64,000 nucleotides of DNA, from positions 71,418,661-71,482,660 of the forward strand of contig NC_133897.1 in assembly GCF_964199755.1 (NCBI RefSeq), read 5' to 3'. This document shows, piece after piece, positions 26,521 through 38,977 of this stretch. This DNA comes from Larus michahellis (taxonomy: Eukaryota; Chordata; Aves; Charadriiformes; Laridae). The notes beneath the pieces are model-generated. The model was not told the origin of the DNA and made no database searches. It was given only the letters and a program-made list of their open reading frames with translations. The translations under genes were made by a program, and so were the position numbers. Within the stretch, counting starts at the first letter, position 1, and each line of letters begins with the position of its first letter.

Positions 26521-29036
26521 GCAACAGTGTAGATTTTGCATAATGCTCCATGAGAAATAGTCTTTTCCACTCATAACTTGCCATTATTAAACCTGTTGAG
26601 TGATGCGTGCCCAGGGTTTGGTATTTGTGCACTAAATTCCTCCAGACTATCTCACTGGGACAAGTCAAAGTGTAAAATCCTTCCTGCGCAGCGACTCTTG
26701 GTCATCAAGTGTGACAAATGCCAGCTCCATTGATGCAGAGGATACACTCGTCTAGCCTACAGCACCCAGAGTAGTACACTGCCCCAGAATTAAAGCCAAG
26801 ATGTGGTGTGCTCAGACATTGCGCAAAGCCGCAGTCCTGATGGGAGCAGCAAAGGAGGGATGCACTGGCCATCAAGAGCCAGCCAGGCCCAGCAGCAGCC
26901 CTGCTGCCCCCATGCTGCATCCTCCGCAGCCAACCCACGCACAACCACAAGCCCAAAAGCTTGCAGGAACACCTCTTGTTCTTCCTAGTGGGGACAAATC
27001 AGGGTAAAACAGAGGTTCATCAAACCCAGATGGGCTTTATTAGTTATGTCGTGCTGTGCTATGTGCCAGGGAAAGAAAAGGTCTCCCTGTACAGCAGGTG
27101 GGAAAGCCATTCACCTTGTGGAAGTGCACTGCTCTTCAGAGAGAGCTTGCCAATGCCAACAGCTCTGCTATTTGCATGCCTTTCACCATCTGAGAGTCAT
27201 CCACACACCTCCAGGAGCTTTTTGACTTTGTTTCCATACAATTTTGTACCTCCCCAGAGTTCAAAGAGTGTAGCAAACCTAACATGGCAAGGACAGATTC
27301 ACCTTCAGAGGAGGGAAGTATTACACCACCACCTCCTCATGAGGCTGTCTGACCCACAAGCAACACCAACTCACCACTCATCCCCACCCGAGTGCACTGT
27401 TAGCTCCCCTATGTCACACACACATCACCCTCGTGTGTCCAAACAAACCTCCAGACTCCAATGAAGGACACCATCATTTCTAATTCCCTAGTAATAGTCT
27501 TTTAAAACATAATAGGTGGATAAACAGCCACCACCTTTTAAAGACCACTGCACATTTGTTCTGTTTTTAACAAGAGATCATTAACCTTGTTTTAAAAATA
27601 CACAGGTTGGAGGGCAGTAGTTTGAGCATTATATTTCTGTTTGGCTACACACACTGCCCTTGGTGCCAGCAGTTTACATCCTATCAAGGATTTAAGCTCT
27701 TCTGGGATTATGGCAAGGTTTTCACGATGGTTGAAAGCAAGGGTCACTCCAAGTAATTACTGTGACTGCCCCCAAGGACACAAACAGCAGAAATGATTTA
27801 TCACCGTTGGCACCACGACTCCCTGAGGTGCCAGGGAACAAGAAAGATTGAAGAAACGGTAATGGGATACCTGCAGTATTTCTAGGCATCTTGCCCTCAA
27901 GCAGCTAAAGACCTCCTAGCAGGGCTCCCTGTGAAGCTTCAGGCTGAGAGGAAGGCACAGAGAAAGGGGGTAAAAGGAAAAGTCATTTTTAATACTGTAT
28001 TTCCATCACTGTTCTTGCAAGCCACTGTTTGGAAACGGAAGGGAAAAGCCTGCTAGGTGATAACAGGACGCAAAGGTATTAGTTCTTGCCGAGGGTATCT
28101 AAAGACACGGGAGAAAGGCTTGCATACCTGTAACATATTTGTACTGGAATGAACAGGCCACAGCAGCAGCACATGCAAAGAAGCTCCAATAAACTTTCCC
28201 AAAATGTTTCCAAGGTAAAAATAGTCTCTTCGTCATGTTATTATTTCATAAGTAATAAATGGACTCCCAAGTTTTAAGGTAAAATCTTGGCCTAATCAAA
28301 ATCCATAGGAGCTTTTCCTTTTGGTTTCTGTAGAAAGCCCTCAAATTTTCACGTGGAAGCTTTGGAAGAGTCCAGTTTTAAAAGCTAAGGTGAACTATAA
28401 TCCTATTAATTTCCTAGAGCTGGGAGGGCCAAGAAATCTCCGATGACACTAAACCATCTCAAATAATCAATCAATGCCCTGTTTATCTGCCTTGTCAGGT
28501 CTTCCCTACACCTCTCCATAGAAAAAAAAATAAATCTTAATGGCTCATGGTCTGTCATTACTAGATGAGCCTGAAGTACTTCAAAGGTCCAAAATAAAGA
28601 TCTTTTTCCATTTTTAATGAGATCACTCCAGGTCACTCAACATTTTTTTTATCAGGGCTTCTTACTGTGTCTGCGCAGACATTACGAGTTAATAGGAAAC
28701 TGTTAATAGTAAACCAGCAAACAGAGGCAAAGCAAATCTGCTCAGACCTGGAGCAGCAACGCTACGGAGAGGAAAAAAGGCAACTCTAGTTTTGTCTCTA
28801 CTTTGGGAAATGACCCTATTCAATGACAAATACGCTTCATGACAGATTACCCAGAGAAATCTGTCTTGGAACGCCAAAGCTTCCCACGGTTGTTTTGCAG
28901 GAGACACAGAAAACAGCAAGACCGCGTTATTTTAGGATTATTTCCCCGCTGTTTAACTTCGCTGAGTTTAGCGGCTCCGTTTGCAGCCCGACACGACGAG
29001 CAGGCATTTTTTGACATTTTTAGTTATCCCCGAAAG

Positions 29037-29050
29037 TCACTAGATGGCAG
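29037..29050 (+). promoter_or_regulatory. CTCF-type binding motif
   Basis: TCACTAGATGGCAG matches 13 of 14 positions of the vertebrate CTCF consensus CCASYAGRKGGCRS; only the first C is T. CTCF shapes chromatin loops and insulates domains. The flanking 28920-29110 is somewhat richer in CpG than its surroundings. Occupancy cannot be judged from sequence. Confidence 0.45.
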
Positions 29051-30810
29051 CAAGAAACTACACTCGGCAGCCTGATGGACCTCCCCGGCTTCCCCCTGCG
29101 GGCAGGCTCAGCCCAGGGGTACCCAAAACCTCACGGGTTTCCCAAAACAGGCAAGTGTTGCCTCTCCAACTAGCTGGAGGGCTGTTTCCAGTTCCAAATT
29201 ACTCTTTCTGCCCTTTTTATCCCCCTGCCTCACATCATTTCTTGCTTTCCCAACAGTGAATGTTGTACTTCCAGGTGGCAGAGAGGGATCTGCTGGAAGA
29301 GCCTTCAGACACCTGTGTCTCCAGCCTGTCCCAAATCAGGACCTCCAGCAGGACATACCTCCTCAGAGCATATTTCCGCTGCCAGCCCCTGGTTTCTTTA
29401 GTAGATGCTTTCTCAAGCTGCATGTAGGAACAGCAGGGGTCATGTCCACTAGGTGTAGAACAGCACAGTTCTCTGCGTTGTGCTTTCTGCAAACCTTCCT
29501 CACTTACCAGCCATCTCTCCTTGGCATTGCCTCCCCAACCCAGGCCCTTTCCAAGGCCCTTCAGCCTCCCCTCAGCCCCAGATATGACCCATGTTCTCCA
29601 TCTCTTCTCCTCCAATGGGGCTGTTTTCTCCCAATGATAATTTTGGGCAGCTTTCTGGGGGTGTTCCCACACACACACTCATTTCTCCTTCAGCTCAAAG
29701 GCCTCTATCTCTTTCACCAGCCTCTCTTGTACTGTACTTTCTATCAGAACCACCTCTTTCCCTTTATATGCCTGTGCTGATTTGCATGACAGAATTGCCT
29801 TCTGCTCATCCCTCCATCCTGACATACCTACAGAGACAGCCTCCTCAGCTGCCTGAAGGGGTAGAAAGCCAGAGGAGAGAACATAATTGGGATAACCCAT
29901 TGGGTCTCTTTCACTCCGTTCTCAATATTGGCTTACAGGCTACAGACACCTTTTGTCACCTGCCCGTCCATGCATTATTCAGCATTTCCCCACACGATAT
30001 CCCATGACAGCTCTTCTCAAGGGGCAGGAGGGTCACCACAGCGAAGCCAACCTTCCCATACACCCCACCTTTGCCAACATATTGGGTGTCTCCTATCCAG
30101 GGGTGGAAACAGCAACAAGGAGTAGGCTGTTTAAAATTTATGACAATGGGCTCAAACTAGGAGCGACAAGACTGCTCACAGGTTTGCTTTCCCCAGCTTT
30201 ATTTCCCACATACAGGCACCCAGCTGTGCAGTCTCTCAAAATGCGCACCCTCCACAAGACTCTCAGAGCAATGACAACCACCGGCTACCTTGAGAGATTA
30301 TTTTAAGGGCCTTCAAGCATCGCCTGAGAGAAGCTGAGGATGTTGTACTGGGGTACAGCATCACCTATTATGCTCCATTTTTAAGCTTCTCCTTTAGGTA
30401 AGGATGACAGGATTAAGGTGAATCGTTGGTCTACAGCAACACAGTGCTTATGTTCATGCCATACAATACAAAACACATATCCTCTGTATTCACTTCTGCA
30501 AGCTGCCTGCCTCTTCCTGAGGGGCCCCAAACCTGCTAGCACCAACCTTGAACCCCCTCTGCACTTGGCCACAGAAGGTAAACAGTAACACACAAATCAG
30601 TTATTCCCCCAGTCTCATGTCCATAATATCCTCCTTGCAAATCCCTTACCAGCAGTAGGGGATGTGAAGAACACCTCTTACTTGAGGAGGGATGAAATCC
30701 AATGGACAGCCAAAGCTCAAGTTACAATTCCCCTTTGACATCAGAAGTATATAGCACCATGTGCGCTTAATTCCCCTTTTCTCTCCCCAGCACCCAACTC
30801 CTGACACTTT

Positions 30811-31145
30811 ATAGAATAGTTTGGGTCGGAAGGGACCTTTAAAGCCCATCTATAGTCACACCTTCCTGCAATAAATGCGGGCATCATGAACTAGATCAGG
30901 TTGCTCAGAGCCCTGTCCAACCTGACCTTGAATGTTTTCAGGGATGCGGCACTTACCACCTCTTGGGGGAACCTGTTCCAGTGTTTCACCACCCTCATTA
31001 TAAAAAATTTCTTCCTTCTATCTGGTCTGAATCTACCCTCTTTTAGTTTAAAAACATTATCCCTTGTCCTACCGCAACAGGCCCTGCTAAAAAGTTTGTC
31101 CCCATCTTTCTTATAAGTCCCCTTTAAGTACTGAAAGGCTGCGAC
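30811..31145 (-). mobile_element. CR1 LINE 3' fragment
   Basis: The minus strand encodes FQYLKGTYKKDGDKLFSR, then RRKKFFIMRVVKHWNRFPQE, then LKTFKVRLDRALSNLI. This is the last ~80 codons of CR1 ORF2, followed by a tail ending GACCCAAACTATTCTAT at 30811. It is of the same general type as the copy at 18200 but shorter and more diverged. The frame is still mostly open over the fragment; this is a relic, not a host gene. Confidence 0.9.
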
Positions 31146-31545
31146 GCCACAGCAGTCCACGTCTGAGGAAACCCCACATCTCATGTCCCCTCTGCAGCCT
31201 GTTCTGCCATGGGTACCCGGTACAGGAACCAGCAACTACACCAATCATCTTCTGCAGCCAGGACACACCTGGGCAGGGCTGGGGTGTTAGTGGGGAGGTT
31301 CAGCATCTCTGAGCTATTTTCTGGAGTCCAAATCCCATGGCAGGGGGTGAGTGTGTGAGAGCTGTGAGTGCTGCCAACAGGCTGAAATATTCAGAGGTCA
31401 TTTTGCCAGACCTGTACTTTGTACCTTAGAGCTGCGCAGACTTGGTCAGCTAACCCAGGTCCCCTGTCCCTTCTTTGCTAACGCTGCCCAGGTGCCTTTC
31501 TTCACTGCACTCGGTTTCTAAGGAATCTGAGGGGGAAGGAAGGCC

Positions 31546-31565
31546 GGGGCGGGGGGAGGGCAGGG
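31546..31565 (+). other. G-quadruplex-forming sequence
   Basis: G4-C-G6-A-G3-CA-G3 is a compact canonical motif with loops of one or two bases, about 400 bases right of the CR1 fragment at 30811. Confidence 0.75.
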
Positions 31566-34500
31566 AATATAGTAAAATGAAAGGAGAGAGTTCTTTTGTA
31601 CTGTCTATGTGTTCTTCTGACTCCTAGTTAAGGTTGCTTTCCTCCCTGTCTGGTAAAGCTGCTCCTTCAAAACACTCTCTAGGGCATTTGTTGGCTCACC
31701 CAGCCCCAGTTGGTCTGGTACTGTACCACTCACTCTTGGTATTTTCAGATGATTCTGTTCAGAGAGCCCCATTTCCCTCAGGGTCTGTGATTTCACCCAC
31801 CTGGTCTCTTCCTAGCATTTAATCCAACCTGCTGCATTGCAACCCTGCTGATTTTTGCACCATGTTTGCTGGCAGTAATCAACCTTCAGCCACACCAAGC
31901 TTTCCTAACAGATCCAACAGCAGCCCCAGGGAGCCCTCACAGGCAGCAGAAGGGAGCCACTGGCATTTCCAAACCCTTCGGAGCCTGTGCCAAGAAGAAA
32001 ATTAAGCTTTTAGCATGAAAAGGGTAACTCCATTTTCTGGTGCCCACGCAGAGATAAATCAGGATTAGTTTTCTAAAAGGCAAAGTACTGGCTACCTTCA
32101 TCAGCTCCATTTAGCAGCTGCTGAGAAGGTCGGTCCCCAGCCCTCGCCACAGTGGCTGCTTCTCCAGTTACAGAGCACTCATGCAGATTAGGCTCGAAAA
32201 TGGTGCTTGGCCAAAACCTCTGGGTTAGTTTTCTGCTCTGCCCTGCCGGGAAGGCAGCTGCCTGGCAGATGGGCAAGATCATCAGCAATCCCCCTTAACC
32301 CGGCTCCTTGCCTCTGCTTTGGGTCATGCCTGCAGAAAGGGGAAAGTCCCCAGAGAGCCTCTAAGCACACAAGGGAAAGCCAGGCTATTTCCAAGCTTGT
32401 AAAGGTTCTGTTCCTGCAAGTGATAGTGAAAGTTCCCATACAGAGAAACATCTGAAATATTTCAGAGGCATCCTTTAACTTCAGTGAAAAGGAACGAACA
32501 AACTCCTCTTTGCTCCCACAGAGCCTCACACACCACAGCTGAAGTGCACAGCAATCTGTGTTAAAACCCTTGTGATCTCAGTTAATGGGAAGTTGCATCA
32601 CCCCAGCAACTAAAACTGTGTTTGGACATGTCAGGTGTTATGGCATTTGGAGAACATAACCTAATTCCACCAGCTGAATTTGCTCCTATCTCTGGAGAAT
32701 CACCCACTAGAGCGCAGCCAGGGAGGGGAGCAGAGGTTGCACTTAGCCATGCTGCAAAGGGGAGCTTGCTGCGACTGAACCCACATCAGGCTAAACCTCA
32801 CTATTTTGTCCTGTTTCTACTCCCCATCCTTGCTAAAGGCCAGGGAACAGCGAGGTGGACACCATCTGGTGGCTTGCATGGCCCAGTCCCTTTCTGACCT
32901 TCTCTTCCCAGATATGGGGAGCAGGCACTTGGTAAGCCAGAGGCCATGGGGTGCCCCATTAGCCGAGCATGCTTCAAATCCCACTGAAATCCATGGAAGA
33001 CCCTTGTGCTCACTGTGGAAAGCCTCCATATGTGACCCAGATGGGGCTAAGTGCATCACTGTGGTGGGACTGCAACTTTGAGAAAGAGTGTCCTACTTTC
33101 TGGGGCAGAGATGTGGCCTGTCTGATGTCTCAGCTTCACCCTTCCTTGAGGCCATGTATGAGAAGTTTTGAGGAAGCAGGGGATGAGGACAGGGAGGGAC
33201 AAGGACATTAACACAGCTTCCCATGATCCTTCAAGAATAAACAAGGATGCTCAAGCCAGGTGCATACAAGTCTTATGTGGCAGAAGGTGTTCAGTGACCA
33301 GGACCCACCTCTCCAGGGTCAGGTCAAGGAAGCTGCATCCACCTGAAACCTCAATACAGGCCCTAAGATTTCCCCTGAAGAGGTTGGAGGAGGGGACAAA
33401 AGATTAGACACTGATGTCCAAGACATCAGCACAGGGCTCTGTCCCACTCCTGAGCTGGATCCTCAAAGCAAAAGGGAAGGACCCACCCAGCATGACCTCT
33501 GGGGACCCCTCCTGTGACAGCAGGGCAGAAGGGGCCCCACATGCCACCCCTCTGAGGAGTGGCTGTACCCATCTTGTGCCCTGTGGAGCCTGCACCCATC
33601 TCAGCAACACATGCAGTTCTCCATGGGGTAATACATTCCGTGATGTCTATCATCTGTCCATCCCTGAGCTACCACTTTGAGACACCCACCTCCTAGACGC
33701 TCAACACCCACTTCCAAAGTCCAGAATCACCTCCAGTTCCTCTAGGAGCAGAAAAAGTCTGTCAGTGGGCTGACATCAACTATTTCCCAGCAGAGACCAG
33801 ACAACATTCAAGAAAAAACAGCTAAATCACTTTGTGAAATCAGCTTGCCACAACCCCTCATTGTTTTTTTTTGCCTTTGAGTCAGACAATTATCACAACC
33901 TGCTTTTTATTTCCTGGCCCCTACTTTGTCTGTCCACCTGTGTAATCCCTCCTTTACTAGTTGCTTCCGTGCCATGACGTAGGCAGGAGCTTCAGAGCAA
34001 GGAGCACGGCCAGCAATCAATGCCTCTCACACCACAGCGTTTCCGGCAGCTTTATCGCTTCCCGGGAGCGGAGATGATGTAGCACAACCTGGAATAACAC
34101 TGCAACGGTGGGTATGACGGAGTAGGAGATGCTGTAGAAGTACAGGATAAATCTCTTTGATGCTCATCACTGTTTCTCTCTTGCTCCCCTTCTCCCTTCC
34201 CGTACTTTCTCCTCTGCTGGTCGCTGGTGAGCAGTTGCTGGTCCTGTGCTGCTGCTCCTCTTGCACATCATATACTCCATGCTCCTCAGGGATGCAAACA
34301 GGGTGGTGAATTGTGTTTAATCTCGGGGCTATCTGCATTTGACCCTCAGTAATACCAGCAAATACCAGAGACACATCAAACGGCACCCATGGATTTGCTG
34401 TGGGTGCTGTAACAGTAAATGGCAGAATCCTACATCTGATGCAGTATTTGGGTTTTCTTTTTCCCCTTTTTTTCCCAGCCTGGGCTTGTACATCTTTTCC

Positions 34501-34878
34501 CCCATTGCTTTACAAAAGCACAAAATGTAAGTGAAACACAAAGAATACAGCATGAGACGGGGCAAATGATTTCTAGTTAAGCCCTGTTTAAAAATAAATG
34601 GTATCTTTCCTTTTAGTACATTAGCATCCATTTTTTAGAACAAGTCTTGGAGAGGAAGTTATAATATATATGTTGCCCGTTGCAGTCTGAAGGATATGAA
34701 GTAGTGTCTCCTCCGTCTGTCCTGCCAGGCTCTGGGAACGCTGCAGCCCAGCAGTGGTCCCAGCAGGCCCGCATTAGTGCCGGCTTTACAGGAACCTCTG
34801 GATATGCAAAATCCAGGAACAAGAGGTAGAGGGCACGACTTCAGCCAAAACCATTCAGTCATTTCAAAGAATGAGTTC

Positions 34879-34909
34879 GGGGGGTGGGGGGAAGGGAGGA
34901 GAAGTGGGG
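34879..34909 (+). other. G-quadruplex-capable G-rich sequence
   Basis: G6-T-G6-AA-G3-AGGAGAAGT-G4. The long runs let a quadruplex form without the last loop. Confidence 0.6.
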
Positions 34910-36029
34910 AAGATGATTTGCAAAGAGCAAAATAACTTGATCTTCCCCCAGGCAAAGCAATGTCCTTTGTAGCCCCAGCGCCTTATCACCCCTGGGCTTC
35001 TCCAGGCCTTGGACGGCTGCCATACATTTTAATCTCACGTATGCTGGAGCATAATCATTTCTGGGAAGAAATGGGTCACTTCGGGTGTTCTGAGATCACC
35101 GTGTCCATATAAATAAATAGCTACATAATGACAATTATATAAAATGATACTCTATATGATTGGATAATGATAACTTGCAAGCAATGGTGTTTATAACAAT
35201 ACCTCCATTGCTGAGGCCATAAGCAGTCCTGGTTGCCACCAGTGCTAATCCTTACCGCATGACTTCAACTTGATGACAGTTACAGACACAGACTGACACA
35301 AAGCCCCGGGTCTGAGAGGGACTTGCCTTCCCAGAGTAGAAGGGGGAAATCACAGAGTACTTTGCTGCTCCTGTACAAATCAGTCTGGCAGGGGGGAAGA
35401 GGTGAGCTGAGGACATACCTCTCTACCAGGGTAGGTATGATGGGGGCACATGCTTCCCTACAGAGCACCATCACAGCTTGTGCTGGAGAAGCCCCTATGG
35501 ACACTTAACTGCTGTACCCAGCCCCACAGCCTGCGCAGCCTCCAGGGTCTGCTGGAGTTAATCACGAGTGAAGGTGTTTATTGTTCACGTAGCAAAGCCA
35601 CTATTAGCCCTTCCTTGATCTTTAACTGTAAGGCTGGGTCCAACCATGAGTCAGCAACATCCAAAATACATTGGCACAGGACCAGAAGGAGACAGAAGGT
35701 GCTTGGGAAGGGAGGGGGGCACCACCCTCCACCCCCTTGGGTGGCATCAGCAACAGATGAGGCTGCCGGAGGGAAGGCAGGCATGCAACCCTGGCGGTCC
35801 CCGTGCCATGGTCATGCAGGGCTCTTCTCCCATAGAGCTGCTGCCCCACAGAAGTTTATGCACAGGCATAAACTTGGCACAGGCCAGAGTGGCTGCAATG
35901 GGACACACACAAACATGTAATGCTGAACACAACCACAGACCCAGGCCTGAGGCTGTCCAAACCCAAGCTGCGGCTGGGAAGAGTGACCAAGATGCTCAGA
36001 GGGATTATGAGCCACCAGAAGCTTAGAAT

Positions 36030-36230
36030 TAGGATTTTTCTTTTAATTAACTAAAACACATGCTTGATTCTTGCCGAGTTACCCCCTGTTGTTTACATAC
36101 GTGCTTTCTTCAAGTTATTTTTATTGATCCCATATGCTTCAGGTCTGGCAGCTGAACTGAGCCATCTTATCAAAATTAGCATAAAAATTATGCAGACTTA
36201 CACATTACCCCCATGAATTTTTTTTCCTTA
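36030..36230. promoter_or_regulatory. AT-rich motif cluster, candidate conserved non-coding element
   Basis: TTTTAATTAACTAAAAC is followed by the forkhead site TGTTTAC (36090-36096), TTATTGATCC, the GATA site CTTATC (36166-36171) and AATTAGCATAAAAATTATGCA (POU/homeodomain-like). It is immediately followed by a sharp change to GC-rich sequence. Inference only. Confidence 0.2.
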
Positions 36231-36263
36231 CACATGCATTTGCCTTTCCCTACTTCGAGAGTG

Positions 36264-36283
36264 CTTTTCTTTCTTTCTTTCCC
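36264..36283. repeat. (TTTC)n microsatellite
   Basis: Three to four TTTC units ending in CCCTCTC. Confidence 0.7.
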
Positions 36284-38280
36284 TCTCTGCAGTCAAGTTT
36301 GTGTTTTCTCTGCAACGTTCGTCTCTCTAGGGTTCCCAGGGGACTTCGGAGTGGCTCAGAGAAAGGGTCTTGCCCCACCAGGAGCTGCTGGGAAGCAGCT
36401 CTGAACAGAGACCTGGAAGGCAGGAGAGGTACGAAAGTGGCAGCAGCCAGACCTCCCCCTCGGCCCCCAGATCGCCCTCCTCTCCCAGCCCCTGCATGGA
36501 CACACTTCCTTGTGAAGGATCTTCCACATGCCCTGCTCAGGTCCCCAGCTAGAGTCCAAGACATAGGGGAAAGCTGCCATGACCATGCTCATGCCCCTTG
36601 TGTCTTCCCAAGCACCTCTGCACAGCCTCAGACCCTTCCCTCTACCTTCTGCCTTCAGTGGGGTCACCTCTCCCAGCCATCCTCATCTCAATGCGGCCCA
36701 GTAGAACAAGACATGGCCCAGGAGCAGTGTGGATGGCACCAACGGCGCTGCATCAAAAGAAGGCAGGTACCAGCAGCAAGGAGCTGGTTGTCCAGGAGTT
36801 GCTCCTTGCAGATGCCATGGCACCTTTGGAGGCTGGGCACAGCACCCTGCAAAAGCGTCAGTGCCAGGAGCATCAGCACATGCATTCAACGCGAGTGTCA
36901 GGGGCTGGGTCACCTGCTAAGCCTTCACCCCAGTGGGTAGGGAGCCAGTCCTCAGTTTCTCTCTAGGCCGGTCTCGTTTTAAGCACACTGATAGTTTTAC
37001 TGGCTCATCTAGACGTGATTAGGTCTTTGCTAAAAGAAGTTGCCGCTTACTTGGAGGGGAGAAGTGAAAGGAGCAAATTCATAACAATTCTCCTTTCATC
37101 TCATCAGGGGAGGCCCCTGCCCAAGCTCCGTACAAGTGATGAATGGGTCCCAGACAAGCTCCTGTGCAGCAGCACAGCCCTGGGAAGGAGCCACGTTTAC
37201 CACCTCTCACAGCCCTCAGGCAGAGAGGTCCTCTGGAGCGGCTGTACCGGCTGGGCCAGGCGCCAAATTCAAATAATCCTGAAATGCTGCAAATGTGAAT
37301 CTCTTCTCCCAGCTGGCGCTTTGCCAGCCCCCATCGCGCTGGAGCTCAGTGCTCCCCTGCCCTTGACCAGCCTCCCCACCACTTCGGAGGACACAGCCAC
37401 ACACACGCACAGGGACACAGCTTCAGGGACTGCCTGGGAGGCAGGCAGAGGGCCTCGCTTCTCTTTGTCTCCATGGGATTAACGTGCTGAACCATAACAT
37501 CAAGCTTCATTTCTGTGGCCAGCATGACTGCTCCTGATGTGCAAACTGAAGAGGTTGTTCCTGGTAGACGCAACCAAGAGCACTCCAGCCATTTCTGCCA
37601 GGGGTGCACAACAGGTAACCTGCTCCCCAAAGCAGAGATTCAGTTTTAAAGCTGCTGTGGAAGAACGGGGGGAGGGAAAAAAAAAAAGAAAGAAAAAAAT
37701 TATGAGGTAAAACAGTTGTAGAAAAGCCTGGATGCAGGTGTTGTTATCACCAGAGCTTGGATGCCAGTTAGACACCCTGTACTTTGTAGCATCTTGGACT
37801 GGGGTGCCCAGCACCTCAGCTGTCCCCACTAGACCCCTGTCCAAAAAACCTGGCCACAGAATGGGCACTTCTGTCTACAACAGCATGAACAGCTCTGCCA
37901 CTTGTCTGGAGAGAACAGGCGGGAAGAAAACCCACAAGCCTCAAAGTCTGTATGAGGGATCTGATATCACTAAAGCAATGAACCAGGTGAACTTTAATCA
38001 GGACACCTTTAGCTAACTAGCAAGCATCTTCTCCTCCAAAAGCTACATGCATTACAGACTGAAGCCCCAGAACAGAGAAAACACATAAGTTACCATAGGA
38101 AACATTATAGAGTCGCTGCAAGAGAAGGAGCAAGTTTTTCTATAGCCACCCCAAGCCTCCACACTCTGCCTACCAGAGTCCTTCTGCGGCTGAGTGCCCC
38201 AGACCACATACCGGGGAGACTCGAAGTGATGTGAAGACAACGCAGTTCAGAGGCAGGAGTGGTCGGTGTAAAACACAGCT

Positions 38281-38977
38281 CACAGAATCATAGGGTTGGA
38301 AGGGATCTCTGGAGATCATCTAGTCCAACCCCGCTACCAGAGCAGGGTCACCTAGAGCAGGCTGCACAGGAACACGTCCAGGCGGGTTTGGAATGTCTCG
38401 AGAGACGGAGACTCCACCACCTCCCTGGGCAGCCTGTTCCAGTGCTCTGCCACCCTCAAAGTAAAGAAGTTCCTCCTCATGTTTAGGTGGAACTTCCTAT
38501 GTCCAAGTTTGTGCCCGTTACCTCTTGTCCTGTCACCAGGCACCACTGAAGAGAGCCTCGTCCCATCCTCCTGACACCCACCCTTTAGGTATTTATAAGC
38601 ATTGATAAGATCCCCCCTCAGCCGTCTTTTTTCCAGACTGAAGAGACCCAAATCCCTCAGTCTTTCTTCATAAGAGAGGTGTTCCAGTCCCCTAATCTTC
38701 TGGGTTGCCCTTAGCTGCACCCTCTCCAGCAGCTCCCTGTGTCCTTCTTGAACCAGGGAGCCCAGAACTGGACACAGTACTCCAGATGCGGCCTCATCAA
38801 GGCAGAGTAGAGGGGGAGGATGACCTCCCTCCATCTGCTGGCCACAATCTTTTTAAGGCACCCCAGGATGCCATTGGCCTTCTTGGCCACAAGGGCACAT
38901 TGCCACTTCATGGTCATCCTGTTGTCCACCAGGACTCCCAGGTCTCTTTCCACAGAGCTCACCACTACCAGGAACAC
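38281..38977 (-). mobile_element. CR1 LINE fragment of a second subfamily
   Basis: The minus strand encodes [33 protein letters not shown] and [19 protein letters not shown]. It then shifts frame around 38750-38830 and continues [37 protein letters not shown] to [18 protein letters not shown]. The 3' tail reads GATGATCTCCAGAGATCCCTTCCAACCCTATGATTCTGTG, ending at 38281. That tail and the [13 protein letters not shown] wording mark a different CR1 subfamily from the copies at 18200 and 30811. It is 5'-truncated and inactive. Confidence 0.93.

Larger units (their letters stand above)
23091..30810. other. Intergenic DNA, no gene recognised
   Basis: The segment holds a decayed LINE relic at 26390 and a CTCF motif at 29037. 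Open frames at 25543-26046 (-), 26961-27464 (+) and 29256-29780 (+) reach 167-174 codons, but their sequence is not protein-like. No RNA gene is recognised. Confidence 0.6.
31146..38280. other. Intergenic DNA, no gene recognised
   Basis: Mostly GC-richer sequence between two CR1 fragments, with G-quadruplex motifs at 31546 and 34879, the AT-rich motif cluster at 36030 and an A-rich tract at 37676-37699. The longest open frame in the window (36299-36940, +, 213 codons) is here and is judged accidental. Confidence 0.6.

Noticed and set aside
29256..29780. 174-codon open frame with hydrophobic stretches, plus strand
   Set aside because: The hydrophobicity comes from pyrimidine-rich DNA. No conserved motif, and overlapping frames of similar length occur on both strands.
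36299..36940. Longest open frame in the window, 213 codons, plus strand
   Set aside because: It is rich in Pro, Ser, His and Cys, with long overlapping frames on the other strand, as expected in GC-rich non-coding DNA. It has no domain, signal peptide or splice context.
38352..38834. 160-codon open frame that looks like a genuine protein
   Set aside because: It is a CR1 retrotransposon ORF2 remnant ([19 protein letters not shown]), so it is reported as a mobile element and not as a host gene.
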